NCBI RefSeq assembly: GCF_027922145.1
Contig: NZ_BSFC01000030.1
Coordinates: 372,001-436,000 of the forward strand
Origin: Novosphingobium resinovorum
GTDB taxonomy: Bacteria > Pseudomonadota > Alphaproteobacteria > Sphingomonadales > Sphingomonadaceae
Direction: 5' to 3'
Length of the DNA: 64,000 bases
The number at the start of each line of letters is the position of its first letter. The first letter of the stretch is position 1. A program made the position numbers and the translations under genes. Of this stretch, positions 27,183 through 35,103 are shown one piece after another. A model generated the notes under the pieces. That model was not told where the DNA came from. It saw only the letters and a program-made list of their open reading frames with translations, and ran no database searches.

Positions 27183-28685
27183 ATGCTTAACTTTTCCGCC
27201 ATCGCCGCCATGCTTCTCGCCACTACTTCGGTTGCGGCCCATGCGCAGGACGGGGAGGCGCCGATGTCGCCTGCGTTCCTGCGCGCGATGGAGCCGATGG
27301 TTCCGCGCGACACGGCTACCGACCGCGTCGTCGTCACCCGTCATTCCGCGAAGATCGCCGGGCGCAAGCTGGCCTACAAAGCGATCGTCACCGAACTGCC
27401 GATGCCGGGAGCGGATGGCGTCCCGGTCGCCGTGGGCGTGAGTTACGCCTACGTCGCCGAGACCAAGGGCGATGCGGCGAAGCGCCCGATCCTGTTCGTC
27501 TTCAACGGCGGGCCGGGCGCATCGTCCTCGCCGCTGCACATGCAGGCGCTCGGGCCGCGCCGGATCGTCGGCAAGGGCGATGCGGCACACCTGGAAGATA
27601 ACCCGCACAGCCTGCTCGATGTCGCCGACCTCGTTTTCATCGACCCGGTGGGTACGGGCGCGAGCATGCCGGTGAAGGACCGCGACGCCAGCGGCTACTG
27701 GGGTGTCGGTGGTGATGCGCGAGGCGTCTCGGCGATGATCGAGGCGTGGATCAAGGCCAATGACCGCACGGCGTCTCCCCGCGTGCTGGTTGGCGAAAGC
27801 TACGGTACGTCGCGCGCTCTGGCGATCGTCAACGAGGACATGAAGGCGAAGAAGCCGCTGCCCGCGGGCGTAGTGCTGCTGTCGCTGGCGATCGGCGATG
27901 CCGATGGTCCGGTGCTGTCCGAGGCTATGCATCTGCCTACGTTCGCGGCGGTCGCATGGTATCATCAGGCGATCGACCGGGGCGGGCGTACTGTGGCGCA
28001 GCACTACGCCGAGGCGCTGAACTTCGCGCAGACCGAATATGCCTCCGCCCTCATGCGCGGCCCGGCCTTGCCTTCTGATGAGCGCAGGAAGGTGGCCGAG
28101 CGCATGGCGGCGCTGATCGGCATCCCCGCCGATACCATCGAGGCGAAGAACCTGCGCCTCGACAACTACGACTTCATGCTTGCGCTGCTGGCGGACAAGG
28201 GGCTGCGCACGGGCCAGCTCGACGGCCGGGCGACCCGCGCCATCGCGGAATCGAAGCTGCGCCCGCCGTTCGACGATCCGTCGATGTCGCTCGGTTCGGG
28301 CACCAGCGCCGGGATCGAGGGCTATCTCAAGAACGAACTCGGCTACACCGCACCGAGCCCTTATCGCAGCCTGAACCTGGGCATCAACTTCAAGTGGAAC
28401 TGGGACAAGGACTACGGCGGCAGCTATCGCGCCATGTCGTTTGCGCCCTATCTCAAGGCGGCCATGGACGCACAGCCGGGTCTGAAGGTCTTTGCGGGCG
28501 GTGGGTATTACGACATTACCACCCCGGTCTACGCAGGCCAGTTCGCGCTGGAGCAGGCGGGAGTGCCTGCGGACCGCGTGACTTATGCCCGTTACGCGGC
28601 CGGTCATTCGGTTTTCGAGGACGAAGATGGGCTGACTGGGCTGAGTGCTGATCTGCACCGTTTCCTACAGTCTCTCGGTGGTTGA
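27183..28685 (+). CDS. exported S10 serine carboxypeptidase (third of three)
   Basis: 500 residues. Signal peptide IAAMLLATTSVAAHAQ. S10 motifs: PILFVFNGGPGASSSPLHMQ, Ser206 in LVGESYGTSRA, a cofactor-free C-terminal part with GGGYYDITTPVYAGQ, and the catalytic His in YAAGHSVFEDE. It follows the Tat-exported PLP enzyme by 17 bp with AGGAA in between, so both are one transcript. Start ATG 27183 is preferred to the ATG at 27177, which would sit directly on the Shine-Dalgarno. Together with the other two peptidases it gives the locus a periplasmic C-terminal trimming capacity. Confidence 0.9.
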   Translation: MLNFSAIAAMLLATTSVAAHAQDGEAPMSPAFLRAMEPMVPRDTATDRVVVTRHSAKIAGRKLAYKAIVTELPMPGADGVPVAVGVSYAYVAETKGDAAKRPILFVFNGGPGASSSPLHMQALGPRRIVGKGDAAHLEDNPHSLLDVADLVFIDPVGTGASMPVKDRDASGYWGVGGDARGVSAMIEAWIKANDRTASPRVLVGESYGTSRALAIVNEDMKAKKPLPAGVVLLSLAIGDADGPVLSEAMHLPTFAAVAWYHQAIDRGGRTVAQHYAEALNFAQTEYASALMRGPALPSDERRKVAERMAALIGIPADTIEAKNLRLDNYDFMLALLADKGLRTGQLDGRATRAIAESKLRPPFDDPSMSLGSGTSAGIEGYLKNELGYTAPSPYRSLNLGINFKWNWDKDYGGSYRAMSFAPYLKAAMDAQPGLKVFAGGGYYDITTPVYAGQFALEQAGVPADRVTYARYAAGHSVFEDEDGLTGLSADLHRFLQSLGG

Positions 28686-28755
28686 CGACTCGTCTTCCGG
28701 ATCGCTCCATAGGCTTGGCAGCTTAGTATGATGGCGGTCGAAAGCGTACGGAAGC

Positions 28756-28779
28756 CCGACGAGTAACAGTAGTCGTCGG
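28756..28779. terminator. short hairpin between convergent genes
   Basis: CCGACGA (28756-28762) pairs with TCGTCGG (28773-28779). It lies in the 114-bp gap between the convergent S10 peptidase and GH1 genes. There is no T-run, so function as a terminator is uncertain. Confidence 0.35.
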
Positions 28780-28799
28780 CCGGATCCGGTGTTCAACGG

Positions 28800-30134
28800 T
28801 CAAAGCGAATTGCGGCTTGCGATCGCGCCCAGCACGCGCGCCGAGGGCTTGGCGGTCCGCGCGAACGTCCTGCGATCGAGCGTATGCAGGCCGAACTGCG
28901 GCTTGTAACCGAAGACCCACTCGTAATTGTCCACCAGCGACCAGTGCATGTAGCCGAGCACGGGCACGCCTTCGTCCATCGCGCGCTTGAGTTCGGTCAG
29001 CGCGGCGGGGATCAGGCGCGCGCGCTTGGTGTCGTCGGCCGAGTTGATGCCGTGCTCGGTGACGATGACGGGCACGCCGCTGACTTGGTGGGCATGGCGC
29101 ACCGCGCCCGCGAGCGAGGCCGGATAGACTTCCGATCCCGCGTCGTTGGTCTCAGCGCCTTGCGGTGCGGGCAGGCGGCCCTTGTCGTTCCAGACCGTGC
29201 GCTCGTAGTTCTGCACGCCGACGAAGTCGTTGCCGCGCGCAGCCTCCAGCCAGGGCTGGTAGAGCTTCGCGCGCATCGCGTCGCGCAGGCTGCTGCGGCC
29301 CACCGCCTGATCGTCGATGATCGCAAGGCTGACGCCCACGGGAAGGTCGCCGCGTACCGCCTTGATCGCTTCGCGTCCGGCCTTGTGGCCCGCGAGGAGG
29401 TTCGTCTGAACCACTTGCGGGTCGGCGACATAGAGTGGGTTGCCCGGCAGGAACCGTGCCACGGCATATGCGCGGGCGGCAGCTTCCTGCATGGCCTTGT
29501 CGGCGCCGAGCAGTTGCTTGCCGATGTCTCCGGGCAGCACGATGTCGAGCAACCCGCTGAGGTTGGGCTCGTTCAGCGTCGTCGCCTGCCCGATTCCGGC
29601 GGCGAGATGGCGCGCGGCCTTGTCGCAGTAGCGGGCGAAGAGCGCGGGCGCCTCGGGATTGGACCAGCCGCCCTGCGCGGCGAACCAGACGGGCGTGGTG
29701 AAGTGGTTGAACGTCACCATCGGGTTCAGCCCGCGCTCCCGGCAGCCCTCGATCATCGCCTTGTAGTGGTCGAGCATGGCGATCGAGAACTGGCCCTTCG
29801 CCGGTTCGATCCGCGCCCATTCGAGGCTGAAGCGATAGGTGCCCAGCCCGAGCCCCTTCACCAGATCGAGGTCGGTGCGCCACAACGCGAAGCTGTTCGC
29901 CGCATCGCCCGATGGCTCGGCGTAGACGGTGGGGCTGGCGTGTTCCATCGCCCAGACGTCGCTGTTCACATTGTTGCCTTCGACCTGATAGGCCGCCGTC
30001 GCAGCGCCCCACAGGAAGCCTTTGGGAAACGCCGGATTTACCGGACGCGCGGCCCGGGCGAGGGCGGGCGTTTCCATCATGGCGGCAAGCCCGGATGCGG
30101 CGGCGGTCGCCAGAACGGTGCGTCGATCGATCAT
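28800..30134 (-). CDS. exported GH1 beta-glucosidase
   Basis: 444 residues. The N-terminus MIDRRTVLATAAASGLAAM looks like a twin-arginine signal, so it is probably periplasmic. The GH1 barrel begins at FPKGFLWGAATAAYQVEG. Acid/base Glu189 lies in TTLNEPN and nucleophile Glu360 in VIVTEHGI; GYMHWSLVDNYEWVFGY near the end is the usual sugar-contact loop. It would cleave beta-O-glucosides, releasing aglycones. It is divergent from a TonB receptor across an operator copy (30191-30212), so it belongs to the glycoside regulon described here. A hydrophobic or aromatic aglycone is inferred only from context. Confidence 0.92.
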   Translation of the reverse strand: MIDRRTVLATAAASGLAAMMETPALARAARPVNPAFPKGFLWGAATAAYQVEGNNVNSDVWAMEHASPTVYAEPSGDAANSFALWRTDLDLVKGLGLGTYRFSLEWARIEPAKGQFSIAMLDHYKAMIEGCRERGLNPMVTFNHFTTPVWFAAQGGWSNPEAPALFARYCDKAARHLAAGIGQATTLNEPNLSGLLDIVLPGDIGKQLLGADKAMQEAAARAYAVARFLPGNPLYVADPQVVQTNLLAGHKAGREAIKAVRGDLPVGVSLAIIDDQAVGRSSLRDAMRAKLYQPWLEAARGNDFVGVQNYERTVWNDKGRLPAPQGAETNDAGSEVYPASLAGAVRHAHQVSGVPVIVTEHGINSADDTKRARLIPAALTELKRAMDEGVPVLGYMHWSLVDNYEWVFGYKPQFGLHTLDRRTFARTAKPSARVLGAIASRNSL

Positions 30135-30190
30135 GCTTGTCTTCCCTCATAGCCTTGACGACCCGCTTGACGACCGATTCTCCATCCACT

Positions 30191-30212
30191 AATTAGAATG
30201 CGTATTCTCGTT
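30191..30212. promoter_or_regulatory. palindromic operator copy A (GH1 / TonB receptor)
   Basis: Arms AATTAGAAT and ATTCTCGTT flank GCGT. AGAAT at 30195-30199 and ATTCT at 30204-30208 are perfect inverted repeats 4 bp apart. A TATAAC box for the receptor follows at 30214-30219, so a bound repressor would block RNA polymerase. The same element recurs at five other places in this window. Confidence 0.7.
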
Positions 30213-30260
30213 TTATAACGGCTTCCCAGAAGGGCAGCCATTCGCATTGGGGAGAGATCT

Positions 30261-32450
30261 ATGAAGCTGAATTTCCTGCTTGTTTCCGTGTCCGCATTCG
30301 CTCTGCCGACGATCGCCATGGCGCAGGACGCGGCGAGCGAATCGCAGGATCAGGCCGGCCTCGGGGACATCATCGTTACCGCTAACCGCACCGCTTCCAG
30401 CGCGCAGGACACGCCGACCGCGCTCAACGTCTATTCCGGTGACTCGCTGCGCGATGCGGGCATCGCCTCGGTCCGCGATCTCGCCACGATCGACCCCAGC
30501 GTGAACATCTCGCCCTCTGCGGGCGCGGCCTATGTCGCGGTGCGCGGCATCGCCTCGACCGACGTGACCGAGATCGGCGATCCGTCGGTCCCGGTCTCGC
30601 GCGACGGGTTCTACACCAACCGTTCGTTCTCGCTGAATTCCTCGATGTACGACCTTGCCCGCATCGAAGTGCTCAAGGGGCCGCAGGGCACGCTCAACGG
30701 CCGCAACTCGACCGGCGGCCTCGTCAGCATCATCACCAATCGCCCCAAGTTCGAGAACGGCGGCTATGCTTCGGTGGAGGCGGCGAACTTCGGCACCTTC
30801 AATGGCGAGATGGGCGCCAACCTGGCCGTCAGCGACACTTTCGCGATCCGCGCCTCGGGCACGTATCTGACACATGACGGCTACCGCAAGATCGACGGCC
30901 CCACCACCAGCGGTGACGACGAGGACTTCGCGTCGGGCCGCATTCAGGCGCTGTACGCCTCGGGCGGATTGTCGGCCTGGGTTTCCTACCAGCACGATTC
31001 CCGCACGGTGAACGGCGACGCGATCTTGCGTGGTACTCTGGGCGGACCGAAGCCGAGCTTCAGCGATCTCGGCGCGTTCCCCGGCAATTCCGCGCAGAAG
31101 ACCACGCTCGAAGGCGACCGTGTGCGCTGGGAGCTGGCCTATTCGACCGATAGCAACCTCAACTTCATCTACGCAGGCGGTTTCGACAGCCAGAACTGGG
31201 TCAACGTCCTCGACGCGACCGGCCCGGAATACCCGGCCAACCGCCAGTTCCGCCAGAACGAGCGCCCCAAGACCTGGAACCACGAATTCCGGGTGAGCAA
31301 TGACAGCAGCTCCAGGCTGTTCTTCCAGGCGGGCTACTTCCGGTTCAGCGAGAACAACACGGTCGATTCCGGCCTCTACAACCTCGACATGACCGGCCTG
31401 TTTGCGGATGGCGGCCCGCTTGAGGCGCTGGGCCAGCCCGACCAGTACGGCATCAAGTTCGACTACAAGATCCGCACCCGTTCGCAGGCGGTCTTCGCGC
31501 AAGTCGATTACGACCTGACCGACCGGCTCGAGATCAGCCTCGGCGGCCGCTACACCTGGGACAAGAAGACCCGCAGCGGGCAGGCTCTGCTGTTCCTGCC
31601 CGCGCTGGCCAGCCCCTTCGCACCGGCGCTGCGCCTGACCACGCCCGGAGACGGCAACCTGAGCGACAGTCAGCCGACCTGGCATGCGGGCCTGAACTTC
31701 CGCCCGAAGCCCGACACGCTGATCTATGCGAAGTACGATCGCGGCTACAAGTCGGGGGGCTTCAACTCGAACGGCAGCTCGGCTGCGGTGCCTTACGATT
31801 CCGAACAGCTCGACGCCTTCGAGATCGGCACCAAGAACTCGCTGCTGGGCAATACGCTGCAGATCAACGGCGACGTGTTCTACTCGAACTACCGCGGCTA
31901 TCAGGCATCGCAGACTTCCGACGTGCTGCAGGGCAGCGGCATCTTCAACGTGGGTTCGGCCAAGATCTTCGGGGCCGAGGCAGAAGTGAAGGCACTGCTG
32001 GGCAAGGCCACGCGCATCGGCCTCAACGCCGCCTACCTGCACGCCAAGTTCGGGAACGGCATCGTCGTCAACGACGGTGACGGCAACCCGCAGGACATTA
32101 GCGGCAACCGCCTGCCCAACGCGCCCTCGTTCACCGTCACCGGATCGTTCGACCAGGACATCGCGGTGGGCGCGGGCAAGATCACCGCGCATGCCGATGC
32201 CAAGTATTCGTCGAAGTACTATTTCTCCGCGTTCAACCTCGACGATATATCCACCGCCAGCTTCGTCGTCACCAATGCCTCGATCGGATACGAGCCCGAC
32301 CATGGCGGCTGGAAGGTGATCGCCTTCGTGCGCAACATCTTCGACAAGAACGTGCTGGCCTACGCGCAGCAGAACTTCGTCTCGCACACCAACAACTACC
32401 AGTTCCAGCCGCCGCGCACATACGGCGTGCGGGCAAGCGTCAGCTTCTGA
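30261..32450 (+). CDS. TonB-dependent receptor (glycoside locus)
   Basis: 729 residues. Signal peptide VSAFALPTIAMAQ; plug with DIIVTANRTASSAQDTPTAL, VRDLATIDPSVNISPSAGAA, VRGIASTDVTEIG and IEVLKGPQGTLNGRNSTGGL; terminus PPRTYGVRASVSF. The TANR-type plug is common in sphingomonad receptors for plant glycosides and aromatic compounds. Start ATG 30261 has GGGGAGAG upstream. It shares the operator region 30191-30212 with the divergent GH1 gene. It is the only outer-membrane entry route visible in the glycoside regulon, so it probably imports the intact glycoside. Confidence 0.9.
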   Translation: MKLNFLLVSVSAFALPTIAMAQDAASESQDQAGLGDIIVTANRTASSAQDTPTALNVYSGDSLRDAGIASVRDLATIDPSVNISPSAGAAYVAVRGIASTDVTEIGDPSVPVSRDGFYTNRSFSLNSSMYDLARIEVLKGPQGTLNGRNSTGGLVSIITNRPKFENGGYASVEAANFGTFNGEMGANLAVSDTFAIRASGTYLTHDGYRKIDGPTTSGDDEDFASGRIQALYASGGLSAWVSYQHDSRTVNGDAILRGTLGGPKPSFSDLGAFPGNSAQKTTLEGDRVRWELAYSTDSNLNFIYAGGFDSQNWVNVLDATGPEYPANRQFRQNERPKTWNHEFRVSNDSSSRLFFQAGYFRFSENNTVDSGLYNLDMTGLFADGGPLEALGQPDQYGIKFDYKIRTRSQAVFAQVDYDLTDRLEISLGGRYTWDKKTRSGQALLFLPALASPFAPALRLTTPGDGNLSDSQPTWHAGLNFRPKPDTLIYAKYDRGYKSGGFNSNGSSAAVPYDSEQLDAFEIGTKNSLLGNTLQINGDVFYSNYRGYQASQTSDVLQGSGIFNVGSAKIFGAEAEVKALLGKATRIGLNAAYLHAKFGNGIVVNDGDGNPQDISGNRLPNAPSFTVTGSFDQDIAVGAGKITAHADAKYSSKYYFSAFNLDDISTASFVVTNASIGYEPDHGGWKVIAFVRNIFDKNVLAYAQQNFVSHTNNYQFQPPRTYGVRASVSF

Positions 32451-32468
32451 CGCCGGGACGCGTTCGTC

Positions 32469-32539
32469 GCGGGGCCGCGCCGTCTCCTCCTTGCGGCCCC
32501 GCGGTAAACTGAAGGGGCGCGGCATCGCTGCCGCGCCCC
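32469..32539. terminator. two tandem GC-rich hairpins between convergent genes
   Basis: Hairpin one pairs GCGGGGCCGC (32469-32478) with GCGGCCCCGC (32493-32502). Hairpin two pairs GGGGCGCGGC (32514-32523) with GCCGCGCCCC (32530-32539) around ATCGCT. They lie between the TonB receptor and the TetR gene, which face each other, and probably insulate both. No long T-run follows. Confidence 0.65.
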
Positions 32540-32576
32540 TCGATTGTGTCAGACTGCCGGAAAGGCGAAAGCCGCG

Positions 32577-33254
32577 TCAGGCATCCGCCTTGAGGTAGGC
32601 GAGGCACATCCGGCCCAGCTCTGTGTTGAGCTGCTCCCAGTCGTGGGCATAGGCGGACTCGGCTGTCGAGCCCAGGCTCAGCTGGCGGGCGAGCGTTGCG
32701 AAGATGATCTGGTAGGCGGCATTGGCCTTCAGTTCGTGGTCTTCGCCGCCGAACGCCTCGCGGTATTCGAGCATCGCCGCGATGCCCATCGCGGCGGCGC
32801 GGTTGGCGCTCTGCTTGCCGGGTTCGGACACCAGCGGGTCGAACGAGGCGCGCTGCATGCTCAGGCGCAGCAGCGGCGCATGGTCGCGCAGCACTCCGGC
32901 GAACGCCTGCACGTAGCGCGGCATGAACGTGTCGAGCGAGGTCGCCTTCGCCTTGACCGCCACCATCATCGCGTCCTCGTCCGCCGCCATGCGTTCGAGG
33001 TGGTTGGCGATCACCGCGCGGACCAGGTTCTCCTTGCTCTTGAAGCGCAGGTAGATCGACCCGATCGAGACGGCGCCCGTCTGGCTGACGTCCTGGAGGG
33101 TGAACTCCTCGCTACCCCGTTCGAGCATCAGCTTTTCGGCGGCGACGAGCATGCGCTCGAACGAGGCCTTGCTGCGCCCCTGTTGCGGGGTTCGACTGAC
33201 GGTATCGACCGCCAGCGTTTTTTCGGAAGCGCGAGGCTTTGGACGTGTTGACAT
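32577..33254 (-). CDS. TetR-family transcriptional regulator (probable regulon repressor)
   Basis: About 225 residues. The N-terminal helix-turn-helix includes RMLVAAEKLMLERGSEEFTL, QDVSQTGAVSIGSIYLRFKS and KENLVRAVIANHL, the standard TetR layout; the rest is a ligand-binding and dimer domain with no recognised family. ATG 33254 is preferred; a GTG 15 bases upstream is an alternative. An operator copy (33278-33299) lies in the gap to the divergent LLM monooxygenase operon, as expected for autoregulation. I infer that it represses all units carrying this palindrome, and that a glycoside, aglycone or early metabolite is the inducer. Confidence 0.9.
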   Translation of the reverse strand: MSTRPKPRASEKTLAVDTVSRTPQQGRSKASFERMLVAAEKLMLERGSEEFTLQDVSQTGAVSIGSIYLRFKSKENLVRAVIANHLERMAADEDAMMVAVKAKATSLDTFMPRYVQAFAGVLRDHAPLLRLSMQRASFDPLVSEPGKQSANRAAAMGIAAMLEYREAFGGEDHELKANAAYQIIFATLARQLSLGSTAESAYAHDWEQLNTELGRMCLAYLKADA

Positions 33255-33277
33255 GACCGCAATAAACACCTTATCGA

Positions 33278-33299
33278 AATAAGAACGTCAATTCTAATT
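33278..33299. promoter_or_regulatory. palindromic operator copy B (TetR / LLM operon)
   Basis: Arms AATAAGAAC and ATTCTAATT flank GTCA. It has the same 4-bp spacing and the same core as copies A, C, D, E and F. It lies 24 bp before the TetR ATG and 43 bp before the LLM gene, a position for control of both. Confidence 0.7.
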
Positions 33300-33341
33300 T
33301 AGCGACATATCCATGTCGCGATGATTCCCTTGGGAGGGTAC

Positions 33342-34442
33342 ATGCGCTTTTCCGTCTTCCTGAACGCCCGTTCGCTCGGCCCCGAGCAGGATCGCAAGCT
33401 GATGAAGGACCTGGAGGCGCACGCGCGTCTCGCGGCCTCGCTGGACTACGATGCGATCTTCCTGCCGGACCATCACTTCAACGGTTACATGCCGGTGGCG
33501 AGCGACAGCTTCATCTTCGCAGGCTACCTTGCCGGGCAGATGCCGCACATGCATTTCGGTTTCTCGGTGGTGTCGGTGCCGCTGCATCACCCCGTGCGTT
33601 TCGCCGAGCGGATCAACGTCCTCGACCAGCTGACCGACGGCAAGCTGCTCGTCGGCGTCGGCTCGGGCACCACGCCCGAGGAGATGATCGGGTTCGCGGT
33701 GGACTACAGGGACGCGGGCGCCCTTGCCGAGAACAACCTCGCCATCGCCGAGCAGCTCTGGGCCAAGCGGATGGACGATCCCGCCGTGGTCATCGAGAAC
33801 GGCCCGTACAACGGCCGCGTCCTCCAGCGCATCACGCCTGCGCCCTATACGCCCGGCCATGCCCGCCTGATGCCGGTGGCGATGAAGGAGGCCAGTTCGC
33901 GCCGCGCTGCCGAGCACGGCTGGCCCGCCTTCATCCCCGCCTTTACGCCGCCCAAGATCGGCGGCACCGAGCCTTTCGTCCACGTCAAGAAGTGGTTCGA
34001 CATCTACAAGGGGTTCCTGCTCGAAGCCGGCCACAGCGACGAGGTGGTCGCCTCCGCGCTCGACTGGACGACGCACACCTATCAGGTCGTCCACGTCGCC
34101 GAGACCGACGAGCAGGCGCGCGAGGAACTCGAAGTCATCCTGCGCAGCTATCAGGACGCGGTCGAGCGTGAGGCCGAATTCAACGCCCGCGCCGAGAGCG
34201 ACGACGCCAACAAGAAGACCGACCGCACGCCCGATGCGCTGACCGACGACTGGATCGGCACCTGGTGCCTCTACGGCTCGCCCGAGACGGTGATCGAGCA
34301 CCTGAAGCCCTATCAGGAGCTGGGCATCGGCAACATCCTGTGCGGCACGACGACCGGCCCGCTGACCGACGAGCGCCTGCAGCTGGGCAATCAGACGCTG
34401 CACCTGCTTTCCGAAAAGGTGATGCCCGCGCTCAAGGGCTGA
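33342..34442 (+). CDS. LLM-class flavin-dependent monooxygenase
   Basis: 366 residues of the luciferase-like (F420/FMN) TIM-barrel family. Motifs: YDAIFLPDHHFNGYMPVAS, GFSVVSVPLHHPVRFAERIN, VLDQLTDGKLLVGVGSG and WCLYGSPETVIEHL near the end. Such enzymes use reduced FMN from a partner reductase to insert oxygen into organic substrates. The partner is the next gene. ATG 33342 has GGGAGGG upstream; a longer start at 33321 would overlap that site. Located behind operator copy B, it is probably a step in aglycone breakdown, but the reaction is unknown. Confidence 0.88.
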   Translation: MRFSVFLNARSLGPEQDRKLMKDLEAHARLAASLDYDAIFLPDHHFNGYMPVASDSFIFAGYLAGQMPHMHFGFSVVSVPLHHPVRFAERINVLDQLTDGKLLVGVGSGTTPEEMIGFAVDYRDAGALAENNLAIAEQLWAKRMDDPAVVIENGPYNGRVLQRITPAPYTPGHARLMPVAMKEASSRRAAEHGWPAFIPAFTPPKIGGTEPFVHVKKWFDIYKGFLLEAGHSDEVVASALDWTTHTYQVVHVAETDEQAREELEVILRSYQDAVEREAEFNARAESDDANKKTDRTPDALTDDWIGTWCLYGSPETVIEHLKPYQELGIGNILCGTTTGPLTDERLQLGNQTLHLLSEKVMPALKG

Positions 34443-34503
34443 GCCGAGCCGACGACGACAGGGCGCCCGCGAGAAGGGCGCCGCCTTATCAGGAGAGCGC
34501 ATA

Positions 34504-35103
34504 GTGACCGCAACTTCATCGCCCCGCCGCAAGCGGGTGGTCGGCCTTGGCGGGACGTTCCGCCAGGCCTCTTCCAGCGAGCGGATCGTGCGGGCCGTCC
34601 TTGCCGAATGCGCGGCGATGGGCGCCGAAACCACGATGTTCGACGGCCCCTCGCTTGCGCGGCTACCGCACTTCAACCCGGAGAACCCCGAGCGCACCGC
34701 CGAGGAACAGGCTCTGGTCGAGGCGGTGCGCGGCTGCGACGCGATCGTCATCGGCAGCCCCGGCTATCACGGCGGCTACTCCGGTCTGGTGAAGAACGCG
34801 GTCGATCTCCTTGAGGACTTGCGCGGCGATGCGCGGGTCTATTTCGACGGGCTGCCGGTCGGCCTCGTGGTGACGGCGGCGGGCTGGCAGGCTTGCGGGA
34901 CGACGCTTTCCGCGCTGCGCGACGTCGTCCACGCGATGCGCGGCTGGCCCACGCCGGTCGGCATCGCGGTCAATTCGGTGGAGCAGCGGCCGTTCGGTCC
35001 TGACGGCGCACTGGCCGACGATGGCATCGCCCGCGCCGTGCGGGCGCAGGCACAGCAGATCATGGGTTTCGCATTCGAGGTTTCGGCCGGGGGGTTGGCA
35101 TGA
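34504..35103 (+). CDS. NAD(P)H-dependent FMN reductase
   Basis: 199 residues, flavodoxin-like. Motifs: VVGLGGTFRQASSSERIV for FMN phosphate binding and AIVIGSPGYHGGYSGLVKNA for the flavin loop, as in the NADPH-dependent FMN reductase family. It should supply reduced FMN to the LLM monooxygenase upstream, a common two-component pair. GTG 34504 has AGGAGAG upstream. Its stop codon overlaps the ATG of the GH3 gene (ATGA), so the three genes form one translated unit. Confidence 0.87.
   Translation: MTATSSPRRKRVVGLGGTFRQASSSERIVRAVLAECAAMGAETTMFDGPSLARLPHFNPENPERTAEEQALVEAVRGCDAIVIGSPGYHGGYSGLVKNAVDLLEDLRGDARVYFDGLPVGLVVTAAGWQACGTTLSALRDVVHAMRGWPTPVGIAVNSVEQRPFGPDGALADDGIARAVRAQAQQIMGFAFEVSAGGLA

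Noticed and set aside
30213..32525. 770-codon open frame antisense to the TonB receptor
   Set aside because: Repetitive Arg/Val/Ala-rich translation without motifs; the sense strand encodes a complete receptor.
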